Shown in pieces: positions 1 to 7,774 of a DNA stretch of 64,000 nt. The notes beneath the pieces were generated by a model, which worked only from the letters and a program-made list of their open reading frames with translations, was not told the origin of the DNA and did no database searches. Source of the DNA: UBA4644 sp900555855 (lineage in GTDB: Bacteria > Bacillota > Clostridia > Oscillospirales > Butyricicoccaceae); assembly GCA_052289195.1 (NCBI GenBank), contig DAWAJD010000005.1:13886-77885 (forward strand), in the 5' to 3' direction. A program made the translations under genes and the position numbers. Position 1 is the first letter of the stretch; the number at the start of each line of letters is the position of its first letter.

Positions 1-321
1 AATCCCATCACCATCGGCACCATCGACACCGGCGTTTTGGAGCTGAAGAGCGGCAACATCGAGGCACTGGCCGTGGCCACCGGCAACGGCGAAATGATCT
101 GCCAGAACAACCCTGATCTGATGGTCTGCGCATGGAAGTTTGATGTGAAGGCAGAATATGAGGCCAATGTCATCATCATGCAGAAGGGTGAGACCGAGCT
201 GCTGGAGGCCGTCAACGCCGCGCTGGCCAAGGCTTATGAGGCCGGCTACTACGGCGAATGGTACGAGGCCGCTGTGGAGCTGGGCAAGTCTGCAGCCGCC
301 ACCGAGGTCACCCTCGACTGA
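1..321 (+). CDS. Polar amino-acid ABC transporter substrate-binding protein (C-terminal fragment)
   Basis: The reading frame is open from the first base, so the gene starts outside the window; 106 codons are present. The fragment resembles the C-terminal lobe of family 3 extracellular solute-binding proteins, with the ELKSGNIEAL stretch and the terminal helix in which the processed ligand lobe ends (EAVNAALAKAYEAGYYGEWYE). The protein would capture an amino acid outside the membrane and hand it to the permease encoded next. Family assignment rests on this fragment plus the adjacent permease and ATPase; substrate cannot be deduced. The TTG at 37 is internal and not a start. Confidence 0.85.
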   Translation, partial: NPITIGTIDTGVLELKSGNIEALAVATGNGEMICQNNPDLMVCAWKFDVKAEYEANVIIMQKGETELLEAVNAALAKAYEAGYYGEWYEAAVELGKSAAATEVTLD

Positions 322-397
322 GCATCCCAAACGAAAAAATAAACCCGGGCCGGATACCGCAAAAGGCGTCCGGCCCTGCTGACTGGAGATGAAACCT

Positions 398-1120
398 ATG
401 AATATGACGCCGCTTTTTCTGGCGTCCACCGGCTTCAAATTTATCGACTGGCAGAAGCTTTGGGCGATCCTGTTGAAATATTGGGACAAATTTCTCATTG
501 AGGGTGTGAAATACACCCTGCTGATCTCCGCCATCACCGTGTTTTTCGGCGCGATCCTTGCGGCGGCGCTGGCGCTGATGAAGATGTCCAAGATCCTGCC
601 TTTGCGGTGGCTTTCGGCCATCTATGTGGAGGTTATCCGCGGCACGCCAATGCTGCTGCAGCTGTATTTCTTCTATTTCGGGCTGCCCATGCTGATCCCG
701 GCGCTGAACAAGCAGAAGCTTTTGTGCATCTGCATCGCCCTGATCTGCAACAGCGCGGCTTATGTTTCTGAGGTGATCCGTTCCGGCATCCAGGCGGTGG
801 ATCCCGGTCAGACGGAGGCCGCCCTGAGCCTGGGCTTCAATAAGAAGCAGACCATGTGGTATATTGTTCTGCCTCAGGCGGTGAAAAACATCCTGCCGGC
901 GCTGGGCAATGAGTTTATCATGATCGTCAAGGATACTTCGCTGGCCTCCACCTTCTTCGTGGGCGAGCTGATGACCCAGTATCTGCTGGTGAAGGGCACC
1001 ACCATGCTGCCCATTGAGCCGCTGGTGATCGTGGGCGTAGTCTATTTCATTCTGACCTTTGTCTTGAGCAAGGTCTTCGGAAAGCTGGAAAGGAGGATGA
1101 GCCGCGGTGACCGGACATGA
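398..1120 (+). CDS. Amino-acid ABC transporter permease (HisM/GlnP family)
   Basis: Integral membrane subunit of about 240 residues, the usual length for HisM/GlnP-type permeases. Several hydrophobic helices are visible. The EAA loop that docks to the ATPase is clear (EAALSLGFNKKQTMWYIVLPQA, residues about 145-165), followed by the typical GNEF-IVKDTSL segment. An in-frame ATG lies at 389, but the GGAG at 385-388 is well spaced only for the ATG at 398, so that start is preferred. The gene sits 76 bp after the binding protein and overlaps the ATPase gene by 14 bp, so the three are one transport operon. Confidence 0.93.
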   Translation: MNMTPLFLASTGFKFIDWQKLWAILLKYWDKFLIEGVKYTLLISAITVFFGAILAAALALMKMSKILPLRWLSAIYVEVIRGTPMLLQLYFFYFGLPMLIPALNKQKLLCICIALICNSAAYVSEVIRSGIQAVDPGQTEAALSLGFNKKQTMWYIVLPQAVKNILPALGNEFIMIVKDTSLASTFFVGELMTQYLLVKGTTMLPIEPLVIVGVVYFILTFVLSKVFGKLERRMSRGDRT

Positions 1121-1850
1121 GCTGATCCAGGTAAAGGACCTGAAGAAATATTATCATAAAGGGGCCATCAAGGCGCTGGACGGCGTTACGGTAGACATCG
1201 AAAAGGGCGATGTGGCCGTGGTCATCGGCCCCTCCGGCGGCGGAAAGAGCACCTTTCTCCGCTCGCTGAACCTGCTGGAAACGCCCACCTCCGGCAGCAT
1301 CATCTTTGACGGCGAGGATATCACCGGGAAAAAGGTGGATCTGCCGCTGCACCGGCAGAAAATGGGCATGGTCTTCCAGCATTTCAATCTCTTTCCCCAT
1401 AAGACGATCCTGGAAAATCTGACGCTGGCCCCCATGAAGGTCAAGCACATCTCCGAGGCGGAGGCCAAAGCCAAGGCCATGGCGCTTCTGGAGCGGGTGG
1501 GCTTGGCAGACCGGGCCGGGGCTTATCCGGCCCAGCTTTCCGGCGGACAGAAGCAGCGGGTGGCCATTGTCCGCGCGCTGTGCATGGAGCCGGAGGTCAT
1601 GCTCTTTGACGAGCCGACCTCTGCGCTGGACCCGGAAATGGTGGGCGAGGTTCTGGAGGTCATGAAGGAGCTGGCGCGGGACGGCATGACCATGGTGGTG
1701 GTCACCCATGAGATGGGCTTTGCTCGGGAGGTGGCCAGCCGCGTGCTGTTCATCGCTCAGGGCCAGCTGCTGGAGCAGGGGTCGCCGGAGGAGGTTTTCG
1801 GAAATCCCCAGCATCCCCGTTTGAAGGAATTCCTCAGTAAGGTTTTATAA
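1107..1850 (+). CDS. glnQ: Amino-acid ABC transporter ATP-binding protein (GlnQ/HisP family)
   Basis: Cytoplasmic ATPase of a polar amino-acid importer, 247 residues. Walker A GPSGGGKST lies near residue 42, the Q-loop is in VFQHFNLFPH, the signature is LSGGQKQR, Walker B is LFDEPTSALD, and the H-loop is in VVTHEMGF. The start is a GTG preceded by AGGAGG at 1091-1096. It overlaps the permease stop, so translation is probably coupled. The glutamine/polar amino-acid subfamily is a family-level call; the real substrate is unknown. Confidence 0.94.
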   Translation: MTGHELIQVKDLKKYYHKGAIKALDGVTVDIEKGDVAVVIGPSGGGKSTFLRSLNLLETPTSGSIIFDGEDITGKKVDLPLHRQKMGMVFQHFNLFPHKTILENLTLAPMKVKHISEAEAKAKAMALLERVGLADRAGAYPAQLSGGQKQRVAIVRALCMEPEVMLFDEPTSALDPEMVGEVLEVMKELARDGMTMVVVTHEMGFAREVASRVLFIAQGQLLEQGSPEEVFGNPQHPRLKEFLSKVL

Positions 1851-1862
1851 AGATTGGGTCGC

Positions 1863-2104
1863 AAAAGGCCCGGCGAGCGGTTCGCCGGGCCTGAGACTGT
1901 CGAAAAACCGCTTCGCTGGGTTTTTCTCGACAGTTTGGCTCCGGCCTGCGGGCCGGTTTCGCCAAATTTTTGCGAAAATTTGGCGGGTTACGGTGTTTTT
2001 TCCCGGCACATGTCCGTGAAAAAACATCCCATAGGAAAAAGCCTGCAGTTCTGCAGGCTTTTTCGACAAGCTGAGGCCCGGCGAGCATTCGCCGGGCCTT
2101 TTGT
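1863..2104. repeat. Seven-hairpin intergenic array with terminal inverted repeats
   Basis: Successive inverted repeats fill this gap: 1866-1892, 1896-1934, 1941-1956, 1961-1984, 1993-2026, 2036-2063 and 2074-2099. The first and last hairpins are near copies (both arms AGGCCCGGCGA/TCGCCGGGCCT). The outer 45 bp at each end (about 1863-1907 and 2059-2104) are imperfect inverted repeats of each other, including the GTCGAAAAA block. This gives the whole 240 bp the architecture of a palindromic or MITE-like element. It separates the convergent glnQ and lipoprotein genes and would also stop transcription. Confidence 0.75.
2036..2063. terminator. Bidirectional intrinsic terminator
   Basis: A perfect 13-bp stem (AAAAAGCCTGCAG / CTGCAGGCTTTTT) with a 2-base gap forms a hairpin flanked by A and T runs. 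It can therefore terminate both glnQ from the left and the lipoprotein gene from the right. It is part of the hairpin array. Confidence 0.7.
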
Positions 2105-2122
2105 TTTGTGGGTTTTCCAGGG

Positions 2123-3577
2123 TCAGTCTGCCATGCAGAGCCCCTCCAGCACCTCGCTGCCGAAGCGCGGGCCATCGGGCGTTTCCAGCGCAAAGGCGTC
2201 GGAAAGCTTCAGCCAGCGGGAAGTGCCCCCTTCCTCCCGGGCCCGGACCCAGAGCAGATCGTCCGTCCCAACCAGCGTCAGCGTTTCGCCGGGCTGGGCG
2301 GCGCCGGTGGCGGGCGCGCCGGCGTCCTTGTCTGCGCCGGACCAGAGGAATATCGGCTGCAGCACCGTTACGGGAAACTCCTGCGTGGCGGCATATTCCG
2401 TCTGGGGCTGCCGCACCAGCCAGCCCCGGCTGTTCAGCGCATATTCCGCGTCGGCAAACCAGGTCTGCAAAACGCTGAGACGGAAATAGCTCTTCACCGT
2501 ACCGCTGCCGGAGAATTCCATGTCTGACCAGTCCAGCACGGGGCTGAAGATCAGTCCCTCCAGCTTGCCGATGCAGCGGAGCGTCGTGCCGTCAAAGCGG
2601 AAGAAGGTGGTGGCGTAGTCGTCGCTGGGACCCCATTCCTGAAGGGCGATCTCCAGATAGCCGTCGGTCTCGTCCAGATCCGTGATGGCGTAGGCCGGGT
2701 CCGGATGCTCAAAATAGACGCCTGCTTCGGTAAGGGCCGGGGCGTAGTCCATGCCGTTGATGACGAAATGCGCCAGCGCTTGCTCCGGCTCCGCTTCGTC
2801 GCTTTCCGGCGGCAGCGCCGCCAGGACCGTGTCGCCTGTGCTGCCGGGATACAGGGGACAAAGCACCGCCTTGCCGCATTCCACGATGAGGGGATAGACC
2901 TGGGGATCGTCCACAAAGGTCAGCCCGTCCAGCGCGATCTCCGTGCCGCCGCCGATGGCAAAGGAAAGCTCCGGCGTGCAGCGGAAAAGATAGCGCGCCG
3001 CGCCGGAATAAAGGGGCTGCTGCCAGAGGGCGGTCAGCTCGTAAATGCGCTTTTCAAAGGCCGAGTAGTCCAGCGTCAGCAGCGTCCCCTGAACGGAGCC
3101 CTCCATGGGATCGGAGGGGAGGATGCCCCAGCCGGCCTCGTCCCAGCTGCGGACGGTGAGCGTGTCCGGCGGGACGGCAAAGTCCAGCGCCAGCGTTTCC
3201 TGCCGGGTGGGCAGCTGCGGGATGTCCTCCAGCGGGATGGCGGTGGTTTCTGCGGAGAGAAGATCTGTCCCGGCGGTGCTTCCGCCGGCGGTGGCATAGC
3301 TCCAGCGGTCCGGCTGGAGCAGCGCAGTGACCGTGCCGCCGTCTGCCTGCAGCGTCAGCGCCGGCGGGGCAGAAAGGGCGCCCTCCGCAGGATCGGTGGG
3401 CTTGGGGCCGGGGGCTTCCGGGGCCTCCGGCGTCTCCGGCGGGGTCTCCGGCGTCGGGCTGGGCTGGGCGGGGCCTTCCGCCGTGTCGCCGGGCGTGGGC
3501 TTGCTTCCGCAGGAGGAAAGCAGCGCCAAAACCAGCATCAGGGCCAAAAACAGGGAAAAAACCGCTCTTTTTTTCAT
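2123..3577 (-). CDS. Secreted lipoprotein of unknown function
   Basis: 484 residues. A signal peptide with a lipobox (LLSSC, Cys about 23) anchors it to the outer face of the membrane. A Pro/Glu/Ala-rich linker follows (residues about 25-65). The body has no domain I recognise with confidence. The last 60 residues (GETLTLVGTDDLLWVRAREE...RWLKL) look like a bacterial SH3-type fold, which is an inference from pattern only. AAAGGAG precedes the ATG. It is divergent from the D-glutamate cyclase-like gene and convergent with glnQ, so it is monocistronic. Confidence 0.75.
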   Translation of the reverse strand: MKKRAVFSLFLALMLVLALLSSCGSKPTPGDTAEGPAQPSPTPETPPETPEAPEAPGPKPTDPAEGALSAPPALTLQADGGTVTALLQPDRWSYATAGGSTAGTDLLSAETTAIPLEDIPQLPTRQETLALDFAVPPDTLTVRSWDEAGWGILPSDPMEGSVQGTLLTLDYSAFEKRIYELTALWQQPLYSGAARYLFRCTPELSFAIGGGTEIALDGLTFVDDPQVYPLIVECGKAVLCPLYPGSTGDTVLAALPPESDEAEPEQALAHFVINGMDYAPALTEAGVYFEHPDPAYAITDLDETDGYLEIALQEWGPSDDYATTFFRFDGTTLRCIGKLEGLIFSPVLDWSDMEFSGSGTVKSYFRLSVLQTWFADAEYALNSRGWLVRQPQTEYAATQEFPVTVLQPIFLWSGADKDAGAPATGAAQPGETLTLVGTDDLLWVRAREEGGTSRWLKLSDAFALETPDGPRFGSEVLEGLCMAD

Positions 3578-3610
3578 AAAACCGCTCCTTTCGGATGGAT
3601 CTTTCGCTTT

Positions 3611-3639
3611 ATTTTACCACGAAAGCCCGGGTTTATCAA
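3611..3639 (-). promoter_or_regulatory. Sigma-A promoter of the lipoprotein gene
   Basis: On the minus strand TTGATA (3634-3639) and TAAAAT (3611-3616) are separated by exactly 17 bp. They lie about 35 bp upstream of the lipoprotein start. Confidence 0.7.
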
Positions 3640-3679
3640 CGGTCAGGCGCTGCCGGGGCTTCCTTTTTGCGGCGGACTG

Positions 3680-3688
3680 TGCTATACT
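3680..3688 (+). promoter_or_regulatory. Extended -10 promoter element
   Basis: TG-C-TATACT at 3680-3688 matches an extended -10. No good -35 is visible at 16-18 bp. It lies 43 bp before the next plus-strand start. Confidence 0.5.
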
Positions 3689-3731
3689 GCGAAAAGATAC
3701 GAAAGCTGTAGAAAAGCGGAGGACGGAGCGT

Positions 3732-5387
3732 ATGGAAGCAGTGTTTGAGCGGATCTGGAAGGTCATGGAGGCAGATCCGGGCAACCGGGGCCTGACTCGG
3801 GATGTGCCCCGGCCTGATCTGGCCGCCCTTGGACGGAGCCTGCTGGAGGCGGGCGAGGTGTTCATCCTTTCGGGCTTCCCGGTGCAGAAGGCCGGCGGCG
3901 CGGGGGAGACGGACGGCCCGGTGGGCGCCTGCGATCTGGCGGCGGTGCTCTGCAGTCTGGACAAAAAGGTCACCGTGCTCACCGACGAGCCCTCCTGCGC
4001 CGCGCTGCTGACCGCCTGCGAGCAATATGCGCCCGGCGCGGAGGTGCTGTGCGTGCCCCGGCGGGGCGGCCCGGCCTTTTGCTACCGTCTGCTGAAGCAG
4101 CGCCGGCCAACACATATTATCGCCATCGAGCGCCCCGGCAAGGGCCGGGACGGCCATTACCATAATTTCCGGGGAGAATGGATCGACGAGCTGCTTTCCG
4201 ACACCGACCTGCTGATGCAGGCGGAAAACGCGGTAAAGATCGGCATCGGCGACGGCGGCAACGAGCTTGGCATGGGCGCGCTGCGCAGCCAGATCGAGCG
4301 GCAGGTGGAGCGGGGCGACCTGATCTGCGCCGAGGCAAAGGCGGATTTCACGCTGACCTCCGGCGTGTCCAACTGGTGGGGCTGGGGCATCCGGGCGGTG
4401 CTCACCGCGCTCACCGGGCGGGATCTCATGCCCACAGAGCAGCAGGAATGGGCGCTGCTGCGGGCCATCGTGGCGCAGGGCTGCGTAGACGGCGTCACGG
4501 GGCAGGCGGAGCTGACGGTGGATCATCTTTCGCAGGAGGAAAATCTTGCAGTCCTGCGGGCCCTGCGGGAGGCAGTGCGCCTGCCGGATTATGGAAGGAT
4601 GGAGCCGGCGCAGGCCCGGCGGCTGTTTCGGGCAGACGCGCTGGTGCGGCCCACGGCAGGGATGTGCGCAGGCTATGCCCAGTGCAATCTGCTGGCGCTG
4701 CCCTCGGCGCTGGCGGCGGACTTCCGGGAGTTTGCCCGGCGAAATCCCTTTTCCTGCCCGGTGCTGGAGGAAAGCGAGCGGGGCAGCCGCAGCCTGAAGC
4801 TGCTGGGGCGCGATCTGGATCTTGCCCGGGATTTTCCTCGCTACCGGATCTGGAAGGACGGCGTGCTGACAGATCAGCCCCTGGATCTGGAGGAGTATTG
4901 GAACGAGGATCTGGTGGCCTTCCTCATCGGCTGCAGCTTTTCCTTTGAAGACGCGCTGCTGCAGGCCGGCGTGCCGGTGCGGCACATTGAGGAGGGGCGC
5001 AATGTGCCCATGTTCCGCACCTCCATCGACTGCGAGCCCTATGGGGCGTTTTCCGGCAAAATGGTGGTGAGCATGCGCCCCATGACGCCGGAGAAGGCGG
5101 AACAGGCCCGGGAGATCACGGCCCGGATGCCCCGCGTCCATGGCGCCCCGGTGCAGATCGGCCATCCGGAGCGCATTGGCGTCCGGGATATTCTCCGTCC
5201 GGATTTCGGCGACGCCGTCACGGTAAAGGCGGGGGAGATCCCCGTGTTCTGGCCCTGCGGCGTGACGCCACAGTCGGTGGTGATGCAGGTGCGTCCGCCC
5301 TTCGCCATCACCCATGCGCCGGGACATATGCTCATCACCGATGTGAAAAACAGCGACCTGATGACGCCGCCGCAGGAAAAGCGCTGA
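3732..5387 (+). CDS. D-glutamate cyclase-like fusion (DUF4392 + DUF1445)
   Basis: 551 residues. Residues about 1-275 match the DUF4392 (glutamate cyclase-like) half, with the diagnostic GIGDGGNELGMG loop at 171-182. Residues about 290-540 match the DUF1445/UPF0317 putative hydro-lyase half (AFLIGCSFSFEDALL, HIEEGRNVPMFRT, SGKMVVSMRP). Mammalian DGLUCY, which converts D-glutamate to 5-oxo-D-proline, has the same two domains in the opposite order. I infer D-glutamate/5-oxoproline chemistry, unproven here. The open frame extends upstream to 3327, but GGAGG at 3718-3722 and the extended -10 at 3680 favour the ATG at 3732. It stands alone upstream of tRNA-Thr. Confidence 0.85.
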   Translation: MEAVFERIWKVMEADPGNRGLTRDVPRPDLAALGRSLLEAGEVFILSGFPVQKAGGAGETDGPVGACDLAAVLCSLDKKVTVLTDEPSCAALLTACEQYAPGAEVLCVPRRGGPAFCYRLLKQRRPTHIIAIERPGKGRDGHYHNFRGEWIDELLSDTDLLMQAENAVKIGIGDGGNELGMGALRSQIERQVERGDLICAEAKADFTLTSGVSNWWGWGIRAVLTALTGRDLMPTEQQEWALLRAIVAQGCVDGVTGQAELTVDHLSQEENLAVLRALREAVRLPDYGRMEPAQARRLFRADALVRPTAGMCAGYAQCNLLALPSALAADFREFARRNPFSCPVLEESERGSRSLKLLGRDLDLARDFPRYRIWKDGVLTDQPLDLEEYWNEDLVAFLIGCSFSFEDALLQAGVPVRHIEEGRNVPMFRTSIDCEPYGAFSGKMVVSMRPMTPEKAEQAREITARMPRVHGAPVQIGHPERIGVRDILRPDFGDAVTVKAGEIPVFWPCGVTPQSVVMQVRPPFAITHAPGHMLITDVKNSDLMTPPQEKR

Positions 5388-5403
5388 AATCGCGGAAAAA
5401 TAC

Positions 5404-5432
5404 TTGATTTTTTCCCCGGAATCAGTTATACT
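5404..5432 (+). promoter_or_regulatory. Promoter of tRNA-Thr
   Basis: TTGATT (5404-5409), a 17-bp spacer, and TATACT (5427-5432), 40 bp before the mature tRNA 5' end. Confidence 0.75.
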
Positions 5433-5472
5433 ATACGGGCGGTGGAAAAATTCGCCGCCCGTTTTGACCTCT

Positions 5473-5548
5473 GCTGGAATAGCTCAGTCGGTAGAGCAGC
5501 TGATTCGTAATCAGCAGGTCGCGTGTTCAAGTCACGTTTCCAGCTCCA
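5473..5548 (+). tRNA. tRNA-Thr (anticodon CGT)
   Basis: A 76-nt cloverleaf with acceptor stem GCTGGAA/TTCCAGC. The D-arm contains AGCTCAGTCGGTAGAGC. The anticodon stem GCTGA/TCAGC closes the loop TTCGTAA, giving anticodon CGT (reads ACG, Thr). The T-arm is GCGTGTTCAAGTCACGT, and CCA is encoded at 5546-5548. The mobile-element remnant begins directly downstream, so this gene is a plausible integration site. Confidence 0.97.
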
Positions 5549-5649
5549 GAAGCACCGAAAGCCATTCGGAGTGTGTCGATAAAGAAGTCCCTTAAAAGCA
5601 TTGAGAATACTAACTTTATTGACAGACGCCAAAAGTGACAGGTCGAAAA

Positions 5650-5683
5650 AGGACACTATCTGAAAAAGATGGTGTCCTTTTTT
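5650..5683 (+). terminator. Intrinsic terminator / attenuator ahead of repA
   Basis: Stem AGGACACTATCT (5650-5661) pairs with AGATGGTGTCCT (5667-5678) with one wobble, followed by a T run. It lies between tRNA-Thr and the replication initiator and may terminate the tRNA transcript. Confidence 0.65.
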
Positions 5684-5715
5684 CATGCTCTTTTCTGGCT
5701 GTAAGGAGGAAAAAC

Positions 5716-6477
5716 ATGGCGGAGAACATGATATATGACTATTACTATGGAGACGAGAGCAGCCAATTTTCTTTTTATCGCATCCCCCGCCAGCTTATCA
5801 CGGGGCAGCATTTCAAAAAAGTATCCACTGATGCAAAGCTGCTATACGGCCTCCTGCTTGACCGAATGGGCTTATCTGCCCGGAATGGCTGGTATGATGA
5901 CGCTGGCCGGGTCTATATTTTTTACACGCTGGATGAGATTCAGGAGGACTTGAGCTGCGGCCACGAAAAAGCTGTCAAGCTGCTGTCCGAACTGGACGCA
6001 GACAAAGGCTGTGGGCTGATCGAGCGCGTGAAACAAGGGCAAGGAAGGCCGGCAAAAATCTATGTCAAGCGCTTCACCACACGCCAGATAACCGCTGAAT
6101 CCCTTGCGCCGCAGGAGCTTCCCAGACTTCCGAAAATCGGAAGTCAAGAAGTCGGAAAATCAGAAGTCAAGGCTTCCGAAAAACAGAAGTCAAGACTTCC
6201 GGTTTTCAGAAGTGCAGACTTTGGAAAATCGGACGGTAATTATATTGAATCTAATCAAACTGATTTCAGCTATAAAAATCAATCTATCCATCCATCCATC
6301 ACCTTCCGCTTCCTTCATCGCTACCCGGACAATTTCCATGCAGGCATCGTCTGCGGCAGAGCCGAGGACGGCAGCCTGCTGGTGATCCACTGCGCCAGCG
6401 GATACAACAATGTGGTCATCACGGGAACGGACGGCTTTGCAGTTGCTGCAAGGCCGGGCTGCTTTTCGGGTCATTGA
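5716..6477 (+). CDS. Chimeric RepA N-terminal domain protein with foreign C-terminal tail
   Basis: 253 residues from the ATG at 5716, with AAGGAGG at 5703-5709. Residues 1-115 match the replication initiator RepA N-terminal domain of Firmicutes mobile elements (FYRIPRQLI, KLLYGLLLDRMGLS, FYTLDEIQEDL). A repetitive Lys/Ser/Glu linker follows (about 135-190). After the SIHPSI motif, where RepA proteins normally continue into a second domain, the sequence switches to a roughly 55-residue tail. The tail (HAGIVCGRAEDGSLLVIHCASGYNNVVITG...) looks like the end of an NlpC/P60-type cell-wall hydrolase. I infer a deletion inside the element that fused two genes in frame. Replication function is doubtful. 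Confidence 0.7.
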   Translation: MAENMIYDYYYGDESSQFSFYRIPRQLITGQHFKKVSTDAKLLYGLLLDRMGLSARNGWYDDAGRVYIFYTLDEIQEDLSCGHEKAVKLLSELDADKGCGLIERVKQGQGRPAKIYVKRFTTRQITAESLAPQELPRLPKIGSQEVGKSEVKASEKQKSRLPVFRSADFGKSDGNYIESNQTDFSYKNQSIHPSITFRFLHRYPDNFHAGIVCGRAEDGSLLVIHCASGYNNVVITGTDGFAVAARPGCFSGH

Positions 6478-6499
6478 CTTTTTTCGACGGAGAAATATA

Positions 6500-6528
6500 T
6501 TGCAAATCAAAGAGCCATCCTATATACT
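6500..6528 (+). promoter_or_regulatory. Promoter of the VapD-like gene pair
   Basis: TTGCAA (6500-6505) and TATACT (6523-6528) with a 17-bp spacer, 45 bp before the next start codon. Confidence 0.75.
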
Positions 6529-6573
6529 ATGGGTGTAGAAGATGGTATTTTTCAGGCGACAGGAGGCGATACC

Positions 6574-6909
6574 ATGCTGAAGCTGGAAATCAAATTCAAT
6601 GATGCACAGATGCAAGCGGATCATAAGTATGCCCCGGAGTCCATTTATGCCGCACTGGATAAATCCTTTGCCAAGTATCATTTCCGCAGAGAGACACTTT
6701 CTGACGGGACGATCTGCTACTATGGAAACGGGATGGCGCGTGATTATGGCACCTTTGGCCGACTTATCACCACCTTGAAGGACAAGGAGTGGTTTATGGC
6801 CTATCTCATCAAGTGGCTTTGGTACAACAGTGATGACGGAGAAAACGAAGCAGACTTCACCGTGGAGGATGTTCTCTATCATTATGCCCACCGCGAGAGT
6901 GCTGCGTAA
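6574..6909 (+). CDS. Small element-borne protein, possible partner of VapD-like protein
   Basis: 111 residues starting at the ATG at 6574, with AGGAGG at 6561-6566. I do not recognise a domain. The protein is soluble, mixed charge and rich in aromatic residues, with no signal peptide. Its stop overlaps the next start (TAATG at 6907-6911), so the two products are translationally coupled. By position it could be an antitoxin or accessory of the VapD-like protein, an inference from gene order only. Confidence 0.7.
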   Translation: MLKLEIKFNDAQMQADHKYAPESIYAALDKSFAKYHFRRETLSDGTICYYGNGMARDYGTFGRLITTLKDKEWFMAYLIKWLWYNSDDGENEADFTVEDVLYHYAHRESAA

Positions 6910-7244
6910 TGGCGAGAAAAGAGGCCAAGCGCTTTAAGGCTCTTTATTTTGATTTACGGATCAAGGATTTGGAAGAACACTATTCCAAATCCCGCCCCAA
7001 AGGCGCTTATGAGAAGATACAGAAATTCTTGATCAGGCGCAGCTTCTCACATGAGCAGTATTCCGGCTATCATTCTCTATATAAAACCACAGACTTGGAG
7101 ATTTTCGATCTGATCCGGGATATGAGCGATACCTTCCCGTGGCTTCAGCACTGCGTCAACCATTTTGAAGTAACCAATGTTGGAGCCAACCATGACCTGA
7201 TGGATCTGTTCATGGAGGATGTGGAAGATCCCATCGCTCTGTAA
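6909..7244 (+). CDS. VapD-like protein (putative endoribonuclease)
   Basis: 111 residues. The FKALYFDLRIKDLEEHY start, the central GAYEKIQKFLIRRSF helix and the FDLIRDMSDTFPWLQHCVNHFEVTNVGANHDL end resemble VapD-family proteins. These are small ferredoxin-fold RNases related to Cas2 and often found in toxin-antitoxin loci. Overlap with the preceding gene by one base supports a two-gene module. Activity is inferred from the family only. A strong terminator follows 40 bp later, so this is the end of the operon. Confidence 0.7.
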   Translation: MARKEAKRFKALYFDLRIKDLEEHYSKSRPKGAYEKIQKFLIRRSFSHEQYSGYHSLYKTTDLEIFDLIRDMSDTFPWLQHCVNHFEVTNVGANHDLMDLFMEDVEDPIAL

Positions 7245-7283
7245 GCGCTGTCGAAATTCGTCTCAAATCGAGACACATTGTTT

Positions 7284-7326
7284 CAGGCCCACACTGCCGT
7301 ATCGGTAGTGTGGGCCTGCTTTTTCT
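7284..7326 (+). terminator. Intrinsic terminator after the VapD-like gene
   Basis: A 16-bp stem (7284-7299 with 7303-7318, one wobble), a 3-base loop, then a T-rich tract. Confidence 0.85.
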
Positions 7327-7415
7327 TTTCCTAAAGTGACAGCGACCGCCGGTGCAGATGCCAACAACTGATGCGATATGTAAAGCAGATACAGCTGTTG
7401 GCGCGTAAAGCGTCG

Positions 7416-7445
7416 AAAAATGCGTCTCATTTTGAGACGCATTTT
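7416..7445 (-). terminator. Terminator of the XRE regulator gene
   Basis: The inverted repeat AAAATGCGTCTCA / TGAGACGCATTTT (7417-7429, 7433-7445) lies 3 bp past the regulator stop, with a T run on the minus strand. A shorter related palindrome (GTCTC-AAATC-GAGAC) lies near 7260. Confidence 0.7.
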
Positions 7446-7448
7446 GGC

Positions 7449-7721
7449 TCATTTCGATTTCAATATCCTGTCGGGGAATACAGATGCGTTGATAAGATCG
7501 GCAGGATCGACCTCCAGGGCATCGGCAATATCATAGAACACATCCAGTGAAAAGCTGTGCGCCAGATTAGGCGCTTCAATCGTGCTGATGAGAGAACGGC
7601 TGACACCGGCCTTTTCCGCCAGCTTCTCCTGTGACAGGCCGCGCATTTTGCGAAGCGCGGCAATAGCGATCCCAAGCTGTATGAATCGGTCACGATTCTT
7701 GAAGGATACTTCTTTGCTCAT
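7449..7721 (-). CDS. XRE-family helix-turn-helix regulator
   Basis: 90 residues with one HTH domain (IAIAALRKMRGLSQEKLAEKAGVSRSLISTIE, residues about 18-50) and a short dimerisation tail (FYDIADALEVDPADLI). It is transcribed divergently from the SLOG-domain gene. A TATAAT-like -10 on the minus strand (7752-7757) and two palindromes in the shared upstream region suggest that it represses both itself and its neighbour. It is typical of small regulators on Firmicutes integrative elements. Confidence 0.88.
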   Translation of the reverse strand: MSKEVSFKNRDRFIQLGIAIAALRKMRGLSQEKLAEKAGVSRSLISTIEAPNLAHSFSLDVFYDIADALEVDPADLINASVFPDRILKSK

Positions 7722-7774
7722 ACAGTGTCCTGCCTTTCTGATGATAAGAAAATTATACGGGTTCCCGCTGTTCT

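Noticed and set aside
3327..3731. N-terminal extension of the D-glutamate cyclase-like protein
   Set aside because: It would overlap the divergent lipoprotein gene and both promoters. GGAGG and conserved sequence start at 3732.
5404..5595. Short plus-strand frame across tRNA-Thr
   Set aside because: It is produced by reading through the tRNA gene; no ribosome site or protein similarity.
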